The notes: generated by a model from the letters alone, not told the origin. A stretch of 64,000 bases of DNA from Streptomyces pseudovenezuelae (GCF_029892565.1 NZ_JARXVH010000012.1:62001-126000); one strand, 5' to 3'; shown: positions 25,251-34,600, numbered from the stretch's first letter. Made by a program: numbers and translations.

Positions 25251-26084
25251 CTATTCTCCCACGCCGTCCGGCCTGCGCCAAAATCGGCCGTGGGGCTCGC
25301 CCTCCGGATCCGGCGCCCAGCCCAGGATGGAGAGCATCTCGCGGTCCTTCTTGTCGAAGGCCTTGGGCTCGCAGCGCTCGATCAGGTCGGGCCGGTGGGC
25401 GGCCGTACGCCTGAGCGCCTCGTCGCGGCGCCAGCGGGCGATCTTCCCGTGGTGCCCGCTGAGCAGCACGTCCGGGATGTCACGGCCGCGCCACAGGGGC
25501 GGCTTGGTGTAGACGGGCCCCTCCAGGAGGTTGGTCATCGCGCCGGGCGCGAACGAGTCGTCCCGGTGGGACTCGGCGTTGCCGAGGACGCCGGGCAGCA
25601 GCCGCGCCACGGCCTCCGTGACGACCAGTACGGCGGCCTCGCCGCCGGCCAGCACGTAGTCGCCGATGGACACCTCGTAGACCGGCATCCGCGTCGCGTA
25701 CTCGTCGATCACCCGGCGGTCGATGCCCTCGTAGCGCGCGGGCGTGAAGATCAGCCAGGGGCGCTCGGAGAGCTCGACGGCGAGTTCCTGGGTGAAGGGA
25801 CGGCCGCTGGGGGTGGGGACGATCAGCGCGGGGGCGCGGGAGCCGCTCTCGTAGCCGTCGGCCAGGACGGAGTCCAACGCATCGCCCCAGGGCTCGGTCT
25901 TCATGACCATGCCGGGGCCGCCGCCGTAGGGGGTGTCGTCGACCGTGTTGTGGCGGTCGTACGTCCAGGAGCGCAGATCGTGCACGTGCACGTTCAGCTG
26001 TCCACGCGCGCGTGCCTTGCCGACCAGGGAGACGTTCAGGGGCTCCAGGTACTCGGGGAAGATCGTGACGACGTCGAGCCGCAT
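25251..26084 (-). CDS. trmD: tRNA (guanine37-N1)-methyltransferase
   Basis: The product is 277 aa, a SPOUT methyltransferase. It has MRLDVVTIFPEYL, the SAM-binding trefoil-knot segments TPSGRPF and IGDYVLAGGEAAVLVVTEA, and RDDSFAPG with the catalytic Asp. It makes m1G37 in tRNAs reading CNN and GGG codons, preventing frameshifts. Its ATG shares one base with the rimM TGA. Confidence 0.96.
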   Translation of the reverse strand: MRLDVVTIFPEYLEPLNVSLVGKARARGQLNVHVHDLRSWTYDRHNTVDDTPYGGGPGMVMKTEPWGDALDSVLADGYESGSRAPALIVPTPSGRPFTQELAVELSERPWLIFTPARYEGIDRRVIDEYATRMPVYEVSIGDYVLAGGEAAVLVVTEAVARLLPGVLGNAESHRDDSFAPGAMTNLLEGPVYTKPPLWRGRDIPDVLLSGHHGKIARWRRDEALRRTAAHRPDLIERCEPKAFDKKDREMLSILGWAPDPEGEPHGRFWRRPDGVGE

Positions 26085-26626
26085 CAGGACTCGTCCCGGC
26101 TGGAGGCGACCTCCGCCTGGTCGTCGATCAGTCCGGGCGGCGGGTCGACGACCGCCCGCTGCTCCTCCAGGTCGATCTCGACGACGATCGACTCGACGAA
26201 CGGGATCATCACCTCGCTGCCGTCGGGCCGCTCGACGATGAAGAGGTCCTGGGAGGGCAGGTGCGAGATCTCGGTGATGCGGCCGATCTCGGTGCCGTCC
26301 CGGGTGACCACGTCCAGGTCCATCAGCTGGTGGTCGTAGTACTCGTCCTCCTCCTCCGGCAGCTCCTCGGGATCGATCTCGGCGATCAGGAGGGTGTTGC
26401 GCAGGGCCTCGGCCGCGCTGCGGTCGTTGACGCCCTCGAAGCGCAGGAGGAGCCGGCCGCTGTGGACGCGGCCGGTCTCGATGGTGAGCGGGCCGGTGGC
26501 GGCCGGGTCGGTGGCCAGCACCGCGCCGGGGGCGAGCCTGAGCTCCGGCTCGTCGGTACGGACCTCGACGGTGACGTCGCCCTTGATGCCATGGGCGCGA
26601 CCGATGCGGGCGACTACCAACTGCAC
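26084..26626 (-). CDS. rimM: 16S rRNA maturation protein RimM
   Basis: The product is 180 aa. The N-terminal RimM domain (VARIGRAHGIKGDVTVEVRTDEPE) and C-terminal PRC barrel (YYDHQLMDLDVVT...GRITEISHLPSQDLFIVER) are both present. It binds S19 and assists 30S head maturation. It overlaps trmD by one base and is separated from khpA by a GC-rich terminator-like hairpin. Confidence 0.95.
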   Translation of the reverse strand: MQLVVARIGRAHGIKGDVTVEVRTDEPELRLAPGAVLATDPAATGPLTIETGRVHSGRLLLRFEGVNDRSAAEALRNTLLIAEIDPEELPEEEDEYYDHQLMDLDVVTRDGTEIGRITEISHLPSQDLFIVERPDGSEVMIPFVESIVVEIDLEEQRAVVDPPPGLIDDQAEVASSRDES

Positions 26627-26654
26627 TTCTCTGGATCTCCTGTCATGACGACGA

Positions 26655-26690
26655 CGGGCCGGGGACGGCCCACTGGCCCTCCCCGGCCCG
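26655..26690 (-). terminator. Hairpin between khpA and rimM
   Basis: CGGGCCGGGG (26655-26664) and CCCCGGCCCG (26681-26690) are a perfect 10-bp stem; a GGCC/GGCC mini-stem lies in the loop. It starts 24 nt after the khpA stop, so it can cap the rpsP-khpA transcript or attenuate the downstream genes. Confidence 0.65.
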
Positions 26691-26713
26691 AGCCGGTGCT
26701 ACGTGTCTCGGCG

Positions 26714-26953
26714 TCAGCGGACGTGGTCCACGTCGACAAGGTCGACGCGGACACCGCGACCGCCGATGGCGCCCACGACGGTGCGCAGAGCGCGTGCGGT
26801 GCGGCCGTTGCGGCCGATCACCTTGCCGAGGTCGTCCGGGTGGACCCGGACCTCCAGCACGCGCCCGCGGCGCAGGTCGCGCGAGGCGACCTGCACATCG
26901 TCAGGGTTGTCGACGATGCCCTTCACGAGGTGCTCGAGAGCCTCCTCGAGCAT
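26714..26953 (-). CDS. khpA: KH-domain RNA-binding protein KhpA
   Basis: The product is 79 aa, a single KH domain with the GxxG loop in GKVIGRNGRTARALRTVV. It is conserved between rpsP and rimM in Gram-positive bacteria. KhpA pairs with KhpB/Jag in other species and influences cell elongation and mRNA fate. It starts 2 bp after the rpsP stop, so translation is probably coupled. Confidence 0.94.
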   Translation of the reverse strand: MLEEALEHLVKGIVDNPDDVQVASRDLRRGRVLEVRVHPDDLGKVIGRNGRTARALRTVVGAIGGRGVRVDLVDVDHVR

Positions 26954-26955
26954 GC

Positions 26956-27384
26956 TCAGGCCTCGGTCGACTCGGACGAGGAGGACTCGGCCGCGGCCTC
27001 GTCCTTCTTGTCGGCCTTCTTCTTCTGGGTGATGGCCTCACCCTTGCTCGCGTCGTCGCCACCGAGGGCGTCGAACACCGGGCGCGCGGCCTTCGGCTCG
27101 GCCACGAGCAGCGGCGCCGGGGCCGGCAGGCCCTTGAACTTCTGCCAGTCGCCGGTCAGCTTGAGGATGGCGAGGACGGGCTCGGTCGGCTGCGCGCCGA
27201 CACCCAGCCAGTACTGCGCGCGGTCCGTGTCGACCTCGATGCGCGAGGGGTTCTGCACCGGGTGGTACAGACCGATCTCCTCGATGGCCCGGCCGTCACG
27301 GCGGGTACGGGAGTCGGCGACGACGATGCGGTAGTGAGGCGAACGGATCTTGCCCAGACGCTTCAGCTTGATCTTGACTGCCAC
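26956..27384 (-). CDS. rpsP: 30S ribosomal protein S16
   Basis: The product is 142 aa. The first 85 residues are S16 (VKIKLKRLGKIRSPHYRIVVADSRTRRDGRAIEEIG; YWLGVGAQPTEPV). The remainder is an Ala/Lys/Glu/Ser-rich tail (KKKADKKDEAAAESSSSESTEA), an actinobacterial extension. It is the first gene of the rpsP-khpA-rimM-trmD-rplS group; the 274-bp upstream gap should hold the promoter. Confidence 0.95.
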   Translation of the reverse strand: MAVKIKLKRLGKIRSPHYRIVVADSRTRRDGRAIEEIGLYHPVQNPSRIEVDTDRAQYWLGVGAQPTEPVLAILKLTGDWQKFKGLPAPAPLLVAEPKAARPVFDALGGDDASKGEAITQKKKADKKDEAAAESSSSESTEA

Positions 27385-27577
27385 GGGAGTAGGTTCTCCT
27401 GGTTTTGACGTGGTTGGGCACGGCGGGACGGCCGCGTGGGGTTGCGGTACCCGAGTGCCCGATGGACGCGTCAGCCGGAGGCGAGAGGGTTCCTGTGCGG
27501 CTGTCGAGTACAGCTAGCCATTGTGCCACACCCTGCGGGTCCCTTCGCCCCCGGGAGTGCGTGGGCATGCCTGAGGT

Positions 27578-27597
27578 GCACCCGGCGTCCCGGGTGC
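27578..27597 (-). terminator. Hairpin downstream of the HExxH protein gene
   Basis: GCACCCGG (27578-27585) and CCGGGTGC (27590-27597) form an 8-bp perfect stem with a 4-nt loop, 61 nt beyond the stop codon of the upstream minus-strand gene and before the rpsP promoter region. Confidence 0.55.
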
Positions 27598-27658
27598 CCT
27601 CGGGCTGCGCACGCCACTGCGCCGTCCCGAGTGCGGCCGCCACGAGCAGCCGCACCCG

Positions 27659-28261
27659 TCAGCCGGCCGCCGCGCCCACGACCTCCGGGATCCGGAACGG
27701 CTTCCCGCAGCCCCCGCAGACGATCGGCGCCTGGGCGAGGACGGACGGGACGACCCGCACGTTACGACCGCAGTCGCACACGGCCTTGACCCGCACGCCG
27801 CCCCCGGAGGAGCCGTGGCGGGCGGCCGGACCGCGGAAGGAGCGGCCGGTGTCCGAGGAGGTGGCCGCGGTGTGGGCCTTCAGGGCGCGCTGGAGCCGCT
27901 CGATGGTCGGGCGGTACCGGCGCTTGGCCTCGGGGTTGAGCGTGACCAGCGAGAAACCGCTGCTCGGGTGGGGCTCCTCCTGGTGGTCCAGGCCCAGCTC
28001 CTCGGCGATCGCGAGGAATCTGCGGTTGTGGTAGCGGCCGGCGCGCGAGGTGTCGCGGACTCCGCGGGCGGCGGCGATGCCGTGGACTGCCTCATGGAGC
28101 AGTCGCTCGAAGGAGAGCTCGTGTCCGCACGCGGACGACGACTCTCCGATCAGGGACTCTGGCGCGGCAAGGTCGGGCAACTCGGGGTGGTACCGCTGAA
28201 TGTCGGCCCACGCCTGTGCCAGCTCTGCGGCGAGAACAGGTGGTGTCTGTGTCGTGCTCAC
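27659..28261 (-). CDS. SprT-like HExxH protein with zinc ribbon
   Basis: The product is 200 aa. HEAVHGIA (about residues 56-63) is a zinc-metallopeptidase HExxH motif, followed by GRYHNRRFLAIAEELGL, which could give a third ligand. The C-terminus has a zinc ribbon, CDCG...CGGCG. The layout (HExxH then ribbon) recalls SprT/Spartan-like proteases, but the family is usually only annotated as hypothetical in Streptomyces and no activity is known. It lies 261 bp downstream of proS with its own AT-richer upstream region. Confidence 0.7.
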   Translation of the reverse strand: MSTTQTPPVLAAELAQAWADIQRYHPELPDLAAPESLIGESSSACGHELSFERLLHEAVHGIAAARGVRDTSRAGRYHNRRFLAIAEELGLDHQEEPHPSSGFSLVTLNPEAKRRYRPTIERLQRALKAHTAATSSDTGRSFRGPAARHGSSGGGVRVKAVCDCGRNVRVVPSVLAQAPIVCGGCGKPFRIPEVVGAAAG

Positions 28262-28522
28262 GTAATGACAACGAGCGGGGGTGCCGCTGTGTTCCTATTC
28301 CGGGCCATCCCAAATAATTTGCACGTACCCGTCAGTTGCCGCTGATGCGTCCGGACGAGGGCGGGTGCGCTGATCTGCGGAGAAGCCTCACAGCTCATAC
28401 CAAGCCGGTACGTAGCCTGACGTACGCACCGACGCGTAGATGATGTCCACACGCCGGTGCGGCTGCGATCCGCAGATGCGCAAGGGGCGTTTCGGTCGCT
28501 CTCGCGACGCAAGGGCCCCGCC

Positions 28523-29938
28523 CTAGTAAGCGCGTGCGACGACCGCGACGTTACCGGGCTGCTCGTCGCTGTCGGGCACCGACCCGTCCTCGGCGACCAG
28601 ACACCGTACGGTCACCGCGTGCTCGGCCAGTCTGACCTCGCCCTCCGTGCCGAGATCCGCCCACGGGATGCGCGCCCAGCCCCCGGCCGCGGCGACCTCC
28701 ACGGCCTCCTCGACCGTCGCCACGTCGGAGGTGCGGGACTCCCGGCGCTCCCGTGACTGCGCGAGAAGCAGCGCCTGGTCCTCCTCGAACACCTTGGGAA
28801 GCAGTCCTACGAGGGAGCCGAGCGCCACCGGCTCCTTGCCCCCGGGGATCCGGCGGGCCAGCATCGCGGTGCCGTTCTCCAGGTCACGGGGGCCGACCTC
28901 GATGCGCACGGGCACGCCCTTGAGCTCCCAGTCGACGGCGCGGCGCCCGAACGGTACGTCCGTGCGGTCGTCGACCTGGACCCGTACGCCCGCCGCCTTC
29001 AGCTGATCGCCGATCTCGCGGACCTTGGCCAGAACCGCCTCGTCGCCCTTGATGGCGAGGACGACGGCCTGGGTCTGCGCGAGGTTGGGCGGGACGCGCA
29101 GGCCGTTGTCGTCGCCGTGCATCATCACCAGGGCGCCGATCATGCGGGTCGTCGAGCCCCAGGAGGTCTGCCAGACGAGCTCCTGCTTGCCTTCCTTCGA
29201 CAGGTACTGGGTGTTGAACGCCTTCGCGAAGGTCTGGCCCAACTCGTGGCTGGTGGCCATCTGGAGGGCCTTGCCGTCGCCCATCATGCCTTCGAGCGTG
29301 AGGGTGTTGATGGCGCCGGCGAACCGCTCCTTGACCGTCTTGCGGCCCGCCACGACGTCCATCGCGAGGACCTTCACCATGAAGTCCTCGTAGACCTGGC
29401 GGTGGATGTGCGCGGCGAAGTCGCGGGCGTCCTCGAAGGTCGCGTGCGCGGTGTGGCCCTCCTGCCAGAGGAACTCGGTGGTGCGCAGGAACAGGCGGGG
29501 GCGCAGTTCCCAACGGACCACGTTCGCCCACTGGTTGATCAGCAGGGGCAGGTCACGGTAGCTCTGGATCCACTTCGAGAAGTAGTCGTTGATGATCATC
29601 TCGGAGGTGGGCCGGACGACCGCGGGCTCCTCCAGGTCCTTGCCGCCACCGTGGGTGACCACGGCCAGCTCGGGCGCGAAGCCCTCGACGTGGTCGGCCT
29701 CCCTGGCGAAGTACGACTGCGGGATCAGCAACGGGAAGTACGCGTTCTGCGTACCCGTCTCCTTGATCCGCCCGTCCATCTCGGCCTGCATCCGCTCCCA
29801 CAGCCCGTACCCGTACGGTCGGATGACCATGGTGCCGCGCACCGGACCGTTGTCGGCCAGTTCGGCCTTGTTGATCAGGTCCTGATACCAACGCGGGAAG
29901 TCGTCCGCTCGGGGAGTGAGCACGGGTGCCTTAGCCAT
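28523..29938 (-). CDS. proS: Prolyl-tRNA synthetase, archaeal/eukaryal-like short type
   Basis: The product is 471 aa. The class II catalytic core includes PYGYGLWERMQ, the motif 2 region RTTEFLWQEGHTAHATFEDA and the anticodon-binding domain from about 290. It lacks the roughly 180-residue INS editing domain of the standard bacterial ProRS (about 570 aa). It ends in a C-terminal tyrosine (VVARAY), a mark of the archaeal/eukaryal-like type. The C-terminal zinc cysteines appear lost. Streptomyces normally carries a long bacterial ProRS elsewhere, so this is probably a second enzyme. ATG 29938 was chosen; the upstream in-frame extension is not family-like. Confidence 0.9.
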   Translation of the reverse strand: MAKAPVLTPRADDFPRWYQDLINKAELADNGPVRGTMVIRPYGYGLWERMQAEMDGRIKETGTQNAYFPLLIPQSYFAREADHVEGFAPELAVVTHGGGKDLEEPAVVRPTSEMIINDYFSKWIQSYRDLPLLINQWANVVRWELRPRLFLRTTEFLWQEGHTAHATFEDARDFAAHIHRQVYEDFMVKVLAMDVVAGRKTVKERFAGAINTLTLEGMMGDGKALQMATSHELGQTFAKAFNTQYLSKEGKQELVWQTSWGSTTRMIGALVMMHGDDNGLRVPPNLAQTQAVVLAIKGDEAVLAKVREIGDQLKAAGVRVQVDDRTDVPFGRRAVDWELKGVPVRIEVGPRDLENGTAMLARRIPGGKEPVALGSLVGLLPKVFEEDQALLLAQSRERRESRTSDVATVEEAVEVAAAGGWARIPWADLGTEGEVRLAEHAVTVRCLVAEDGSVPDSDEQPGNVAVVARAY

Positions 29939-30134
29939 GGCGCGATGGTACGGGTCCAAGTTGCCGGGATGTGAAATCTCGCCACAGACATACCGCAGCC
30001 ACAAGCAGGACCCGAGAAACCCTGGACGCGGCTGCTGGTGCGGAGTTACCTGGCAATGCGGGGGAAGTGCACGCACGTCTCGGGGGCAATGGATACGGGC
30101 ACAGCGACAACTCTCGGCGGATTGGGGCGCTTTG

Positions 30135-30989
30135 ATGACACCTACGCTCGTGCGGCAGCACCCTCCTCACGCGGACGAGACGTCCCGCGTGGACCTGTGT
30201 GCACGCGCGCGTGACTGGTCCGAGATCCAGGAGCGGATGCTGGTGCCGCTCTACGAGGCCGTCTACGAGCGACTGGAAGTGGGCCCCGGCACCCGGCTGC
30301 TGGGCCTGGGCTGCGGCAGTGGCCTCGCCCTTCTCATGGGGGCCGCCAGAGGCGCGGCGGTCAGCGGTGTCGACTCCTCCCGCGAACGACTCGCCCTCGC
30401 GCGCGAGCGGCTGCTCCCGACGGCCTGGGGCGCACGCACGCGTGGGGACACCCGGATCGTCGACGGCACACCCGGGGACGCGGCCGACGCGGAGACGCCC
30501 GCGTACACCCTGGTGACGGCTTTCGAGCCCATCGGGTGTCTGGCGGGCGACTCGGAGGGACTCGGCGGGCAGTTGCGGGCGGCGACTCCGCTCGCCGAGC
30601 GCGGGGCGCCCGTGGTGCTGGCCGGCTGGGGTCCGCCGGAACGCTGCGCCACGTCGTCCGTGCTGCGGGTGGCCACCAGACTGGCGGATCCGCTGCGCAG
30701 CGCGGGCAGTTGGCGCCCCGCCCTTCGCGACGACCTGGAGGAGGTCGCCCAGCGGGCCGGCCTCAAGCCGGACGGCTCGGGACGGGTGTCGTGCCCGTTC
30801 GGGTACGCCGACGTGGAGAGTGCCGTACGAGGGCTGCTGTCGACGGGTCTCTTCGACGCGGCGATCACCGCGACCGACCAGGCGCAGGTGGACAAGGAGC
30901 TGGCGGAGGCCCTGCACCCGTATCAGCGGCGGGACCGGACGGTGTGGATGCCGAACGTGTTCCGGTATCTGATCGCGCGTACGCCTTAA
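30135..30989 (+). CDS. SAM-dependent methyltransferase-like protein
   Basis: The product is 284 aa. A class I SAM-binding motif is visible at RLLGLGCGSGLALLMG, followed by VSGVDSSRERLALAR, which matches motif I and the acidic residue after strand 2. The rest diverges, and the post-motif regions do not identify a substrate. The ATG at 30135 is the first after an intergenic region of 196 bp shared with divergent proS. It converges on ftsH with only 8 bp between stop codons. The function is unknown. Confidence 0.75.
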   Translation: MTPTLVRQHPPHADETSRVDLCARARDWSEIQERMLVPLYEAVYERLEVGPGTRLLGLGCGSGLALLMGAARGAAVSGVDSSRERLALARERLLPTAWGARTRGDTRIVDGTPGDAADAETPAYTLVTAFEPIGCLAGDSEGLGGQLRAATPLAERGAPVVLAGWGPPERCATSSVLRVATRLADPLRSAGSWRPALRDDLEEVAQRAGLKPDGSGRVSCPFGYADVESAVRGLLSTGLFDAAITATDQAQVDKELAEALHPYQRRDRTVWMPNVFRYLIARTP

Positions 30990-30997
30990 CGGACCTC

Positions 30998-32935
30998 CTA
31001 GGAGTCCTCTTTCCTCAGGCGCGTGACGCCCGCGATCCGGTACGCGTCCGTCTCCTCCAACGTCTCGTTCTCCAGCAGCGCCGCGGCCAGGGTGTCCAAC
31101 TGGCCGCGGTGGTCGCGGAGTTTGCGGCAGGCCTCCTCGTAGCACTCGTCGACGATGCGGCGCATCTCGTCGTCGATGACGTCGAGGGTCTGGGGCGCGG
31201 CGGCGAGGCCGTACGCCTGCTGGGCGTCGTTCGGGAGGGCCGAAAGGCGGCCCACCCGTTCGCTCATCCCCCACCGCGCGACCATGCCGCGCGCGATGTT
31301 GGTGACCTGTTCGAGGTCGTTCTCGGCGCCGGTGGTGATCACGTCGTAGACGACCTGTTCCGCGGCCATGCCGCCGAGGGCGCCGATGATCCGGCCGCGC
31401 AGGTACTCCTCGGTGTACGCGTACTTGTCCGCGTCCGGCGTCGAGAGGGTGACGCCCAGGGCCCGGCCGCGCGGGACGATGGTGATCTTGCGGACGGGGT
31501 CGGCGCCGGGCTGGAGCATGCCCAGGAGGGCGTGGCCGCTCTCGTGGTAGGCGGTGCGGCGGCGCTCCTCCACGGGCATCACCAGCGGGCGTTCGGCGCC
31601 CAGTTGGACCTTCTCCAGGGCTTCCGAGAGGTCGGCCTGGGTGACCTGGTCCTGCTTGCGCTTGACCGCGAGGAGGGCGGCCTCGTTGGCGAGGTTGGCG
31701 AGTTCGGCGCCGGTCATGCCCGGGGTCGTACGGGCGACCTGGGCCAGGTCCACTCCGGGGGCGAGCGGGATCTGGCGGGTGTGGATCTCCAGGATCGCCT
31801 CGCGGCCGCCGCGGTCGGGCGGCGAGACCACGACCACCCGGTCGAAGCGGCCTGGGCGGGTGAGGGCCGGGTCCAGGACGTCGGCGCGGTTGGTGGCCGC
31901 GATGACGATGACGCCCTCCGAGCCGGAGAAGCCGTCCATCTCGGTCAGGATCTGGTTCAGGGTCTGTTCGCGCTCGTCGTGACCGCCCATTCCCGAACCG
32001 CCGCCGCGGGCCCGGCCGATGGTGTCGATCTCGTCGATGAAGATGATCGACGGGGCCACCTTGCGGGCCTCGGCGAACAGTTCACGCACGCGTGAGGCAC
32101 CGACACCGACGATCATCTCGATGAACTCGGAGGCGGACGCCGAGAAGAACGGCACCCCCGCCTCCCCCGCGACCGCCCGCGCGAGCAGCGTCTTGCCGGT
32201 GCCGGGCGGGCCCGCCAGGAGCACGCCCCGGGGCATCTTGGCGCCCATCTTCCGGTAGGCGTCGGGGTTCTTGAGGAAGTCGACGACGTCGTTCAGCTCG
32301 CCCTCGACCTCGTCGATACCGGCCACGTCCTCGAAGGTGGTCCGCTGCTGCCCCGGCTCCAACTCGACGGGCTTGGGCGGGGCCTTGCGGCCGAGCATGC
32401 CGCCCGCGCCGCCCATGCCCGCGCTCATCCGCCGGGCGATGAAGATCCACAGGACGACCAGGAGCAGCATCGGGGCCAGCGAGATCAGCAGATTGGCCAG
32501 AAAACTACGGTGCTGGACGACCGGCTCCGCCGTGACCGTGACGTTGTGCCTGGTCAGGTCCTCCCAGAGCTGGTCGTCCGCGAAGGTCGGCCGCTCGGTG
32601 TTGAACTTGGTGTACTTGCCGTCGCCCTCGGGGTTGTCCTGGCCCTTCTTGAGCTGGCCCTGGATCGCGTCGCCCTTGGCGTAGATCTTGCTGACGTTGC
32701 CCGCGTCGACCTGCTTGCTGAACTCCGTGTACGAGATCGTCGGCTCGTCGCCCTCGTTGAAGAACGACAGCACCAGGTTGGCGATCAGGTAGACGACCAG
32801 CGCGGTCAGGATCAGGCTCCACCAACCGCCGCGCATCTTCCTCCCGCCCGGCGACGGCTTCGGGGGCTCGTCCGGGGTGCCCTCGGTACGCCAGGGCTGG
32901 TCGGGCGACTTGCGCGGCGGCGCAGGGTTGGTCAT
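30998..32935 (-). CDS. ftsH: ATP-dependent zinc metalloprotease FtsH
   Basis: The product is 645 aa. It has two N-terminal membrane segments (about 37-57 and 146-166) and an AAA+ domain with Walker A GPPGTGKT, Walker B IIFIDEID and second region of homology NRADVLDPALTRPGRFDR. The protease domain carries YHESGHALLG (zinc site) with the third ligand Asp further on. It degrades misassembled membrane proteins and short-lived regulators. Streptomyces usually carries a second FtsH elsewhere. It is 120 bp downstream of ffh, across a terminator. Confidence 0.95.
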   Translation of the reverse strand: MTNPAPPRKSPDQPWRTEGTPDEPPKPSPGGRKMRGGWWSLILTALVVYLIANLVLSFFNEGDEPTISYTEFSKQVDAGNVSKIYAKGDAIQGQLKKGQDNPEGDGKYTKFNTERPTFADDQLWEDLTRHNVTVTAEPVVQHRSFLANLLISLAPMLLLVVLWIFIARRMSAGMGGAGGMLGRKAPPKPVELEPGQQRTTFEDVAGIDEVEGELNDVVDFLKNPDAYRKMGAKMPRGVLLAGPPGTGKTLLARAVAGEAGVPFFSASASEFIEMIVGVGASRVRELFAEARKVAPSIIFIDEIDTIGRARGGGSGMGGHDEREQTLNQILTEMDGFSGSEGVIVIAATNRADVLDPALTRPGRFDRVVVVSPPDRGGREAILEIHTRQIPLAPGVDLAQVARTTPGMTGAELANLANEAALLAVKRKQDQVTQADLSEALEKVQLGAERPLVMPVEERRRTAYHESGHALLGMLQPGADPVRKITIVPRGRALGVTLSTPDADKYAYTEEYLRGRIIGALGGMAAEQVVYDVITTGAENDLEQVTNIARGMVARWGMSERVGRLSALPNDAQQAYGLAAAPQTLDVIDDEMRRIVDECYEEACRKLRDHRGQLDTLAAALLENETLEETDAYRIAGVTRLRKEDS

Positions 32936-32980
32936 ATCGGGACGTTACGACACGGAACAGACGTCGGCACGCCCAGCATG

Positions 32981-33018
32981 CGTCGAGGGCACCCCTCCGG
33001 AGAAGGGCGCCCTCGACG
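32981..33018 (-). terminator. Terminator-like hairpin after ffh
   Basis: CGTCGAGGGC (32981-32990) and GCCCTCGACG (33009-33018) form a 10-bp perfect stem, with a smaller CTCC/GGAG palindrome in the 18-nt loop. It lies 38 nt past the ffh stop and 46 bp before ftsH. Confidence 0.65.
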
Positions 33019-33055
33019 ACGTAAAGGGGCTGTCAGCCCATGCACTTCCTGAGAC

Positions 33056-34600
33056 TCAGCCCATGAACTTCTTGAACTCGTCCGGCAGCTCGAAGTCCTG
33101 CGGCGCCTGCTGGCCCGGCACGCCGAACGCGCCGCCGCCGGCCTCGCGCCGCTGGGCCTCCTCCAGCTCCTGCTGCTTGCGCTTCATCGGGTTGCCGGAG
33201 CGCTGCTTGCCCTTGGCCTTCTTCGGCTGCTTCTTGCTGCGGCCGGGGCCGCCGCCCATGCCCGGTACGCCCGGCATCCCGGGCATGCCGCCGCCCTGGG
33301 CCATGCGGGACATCATCTTGCGGGCCTCGAAGAACCGCTCGACCAGGTTCTTGACCGCGCTGACCTCGACGCCGGAGCCCTTGGCGATACGGGAACGGCG
33401 GGAGCCGTTGATGATCGTCGCGTCCTGGCGCTCGGCCGGGGTCATCGACTTGATAATCGCGGCCGTGCGGTCGACGTCCCGCTCGTCCAGGTTGTTGATC
33501 TGGTCCTTGATCTGCCCCATGCCGGGCAGCATGCCGAGCAGCTTGGAGATGCTGCCCATCTTCCTGACCTGCTCCATCTGGGCCAGGAAGTCGTCCAGGG
33601 TGAAGTCCTGGCCCTTCTTGGACGCCAGCTTGGAGGCCATCTTCTCGGCCTCTTCCTGACTGAACGTCTTCTCCGCCTGCTCGATCAGGGTGAGCAGGTC
33701 ACCCATGTCGAGGATGCGGGAGGCCATCCGGTCAGGGTGGAAGGCGTCGAAGTCCTCCAGCTTTTCGCCGTTCGACGCGAACATGATCGGCTTGCCGGTG
33801 ACCGAGGCGATCGACAGGGCCGCACCACCGCGCGCGTCACCGTCGAGCTTGGAGAGCACCACGCCGTCGAAGCCGACGCCGTCACGGAAGGACTCGGCGG
33901 TGTTGACCGCGTCCTGGCCGATCATCGCGTCGACGACGAAGAGGATCTCGTCCGGCGAGACGGCGTCGCGGATGTCCGCGGCCTGCTGCATCAGCTCCTG
34001 GTCGATGCCGAGGCGGCCTGCGGTGTCCACGATCACGATGTCGTGGACCTTGGACTTCGCGAACTCGATGGAGTCCTTGGCGACCTTGACCGGGTCGCCC
34101 ACGCCGTTGCCCGGCTCGGGCGCGTAGACCGCGATCCCGGCCCGCTCGGCGACGACGCTCAACTGGTTCACGGCGTTCGGGCGCTGGAGGTCGGCGGCGA
34201 CGAGCAGCGGCGAGTGCCCCTGGTCCTTGAGCCACTTGCCCAGCTTGCCCGCGAGGGTGGTCTTACCGGCACCCTGCAGACCCGCGAGCATGATCACGGT
34301 CGGCGGGTTCTTGGCGAAGCGCAGGCGCCGGGTCTCGCCGCCGAGGATCGTGACGAGTTCCTCGTTGACGATCTTCAGGACCTGCTGGGCCGGGTTCAGC
34401 GCCTTGTTCACATCGGCGCCGAGGGCACGCTCCTTGACGTTCTTGATGAACGTCCGTACGACGGGCAGGGCCACGTCCGCTTCGAGCAGCGCGATCCGGA
34501 TCTCGCGCGCGGTGGCGTCGATGTCCGCCTCGGAGAGCCGTCCCTTGCCGCGCAGGTTCTTGAAAGTGGCTGAGAGGCGATCGGAGAGAGTATCGAACAC
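33056..34600 (-). CDS. ffh: Signal recognition particle protein Ffh (SRP54)
   Basis: The product is 514 aa. The N-domain is helical, and the G-domain has GLQGAGKTT, DTAGRL and LSKLDGDARGG. The M-domain starts at about 300, with LLGMLPGMGQ and the RNA-binding SRRSRIAKGSG. A long Met/Gly/Lys-rich tail (GMPGMPGVPGMGG) follows. With 4.5S RNA it targets nascent membrane proteins to FtsY, which is encoded 8 kb away in this window. Confidence 0.96.
   Translation of the reverse strand: MFDTLSDRLSATFKNLRGKGRLSEADIDATAREIRIALLEADVALPVVRTFIKNVKERALGADVNKALNPAQQVLKIVNEELVTILGGETRRLRFAKNPPTVIMLAGLQGAGKTTLAGKLGKWLKDQGHSPLLVAADLQRPNAVNQLSVVAERAGIAVYAPEPGNGVGDPVKVAKDSIEFAKSKVHDIVIVDTAGRLGIDQELMQQAADIRDAVSPDEILFVVDAMIGQDAVNTAESFRDGVGFDGVVLSKLDGDARGGAALSIASVTGKPIMFASNGEKLEDFDAFHPDRMASRILDMGDLLTLIEQAEKTFSQEEAEKMASKLASKKGQDFTLDDFLAQMEQVRKMGSISKLLGMLPGMGQIKDQINNLDERDVDRTAAIIKSMTPAERQDATIINGSRRSRIAKGSGVEVSAVKNLVERFFEARKMMSRMAQGGGMPGMPGVPGMGGGPGRSKKQPKKAKGKQRSGNPMKRKQQELEEAQRREAGGGAFGVPGQQAPQDFELPDEFKKFMG

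Noticed and set aside
29939..30134. T-box leader for the proS gene
   Set aside because: No AGGGTGG-ACCGCG-type T-box sequence or specifier stem was seen on the minus strand.
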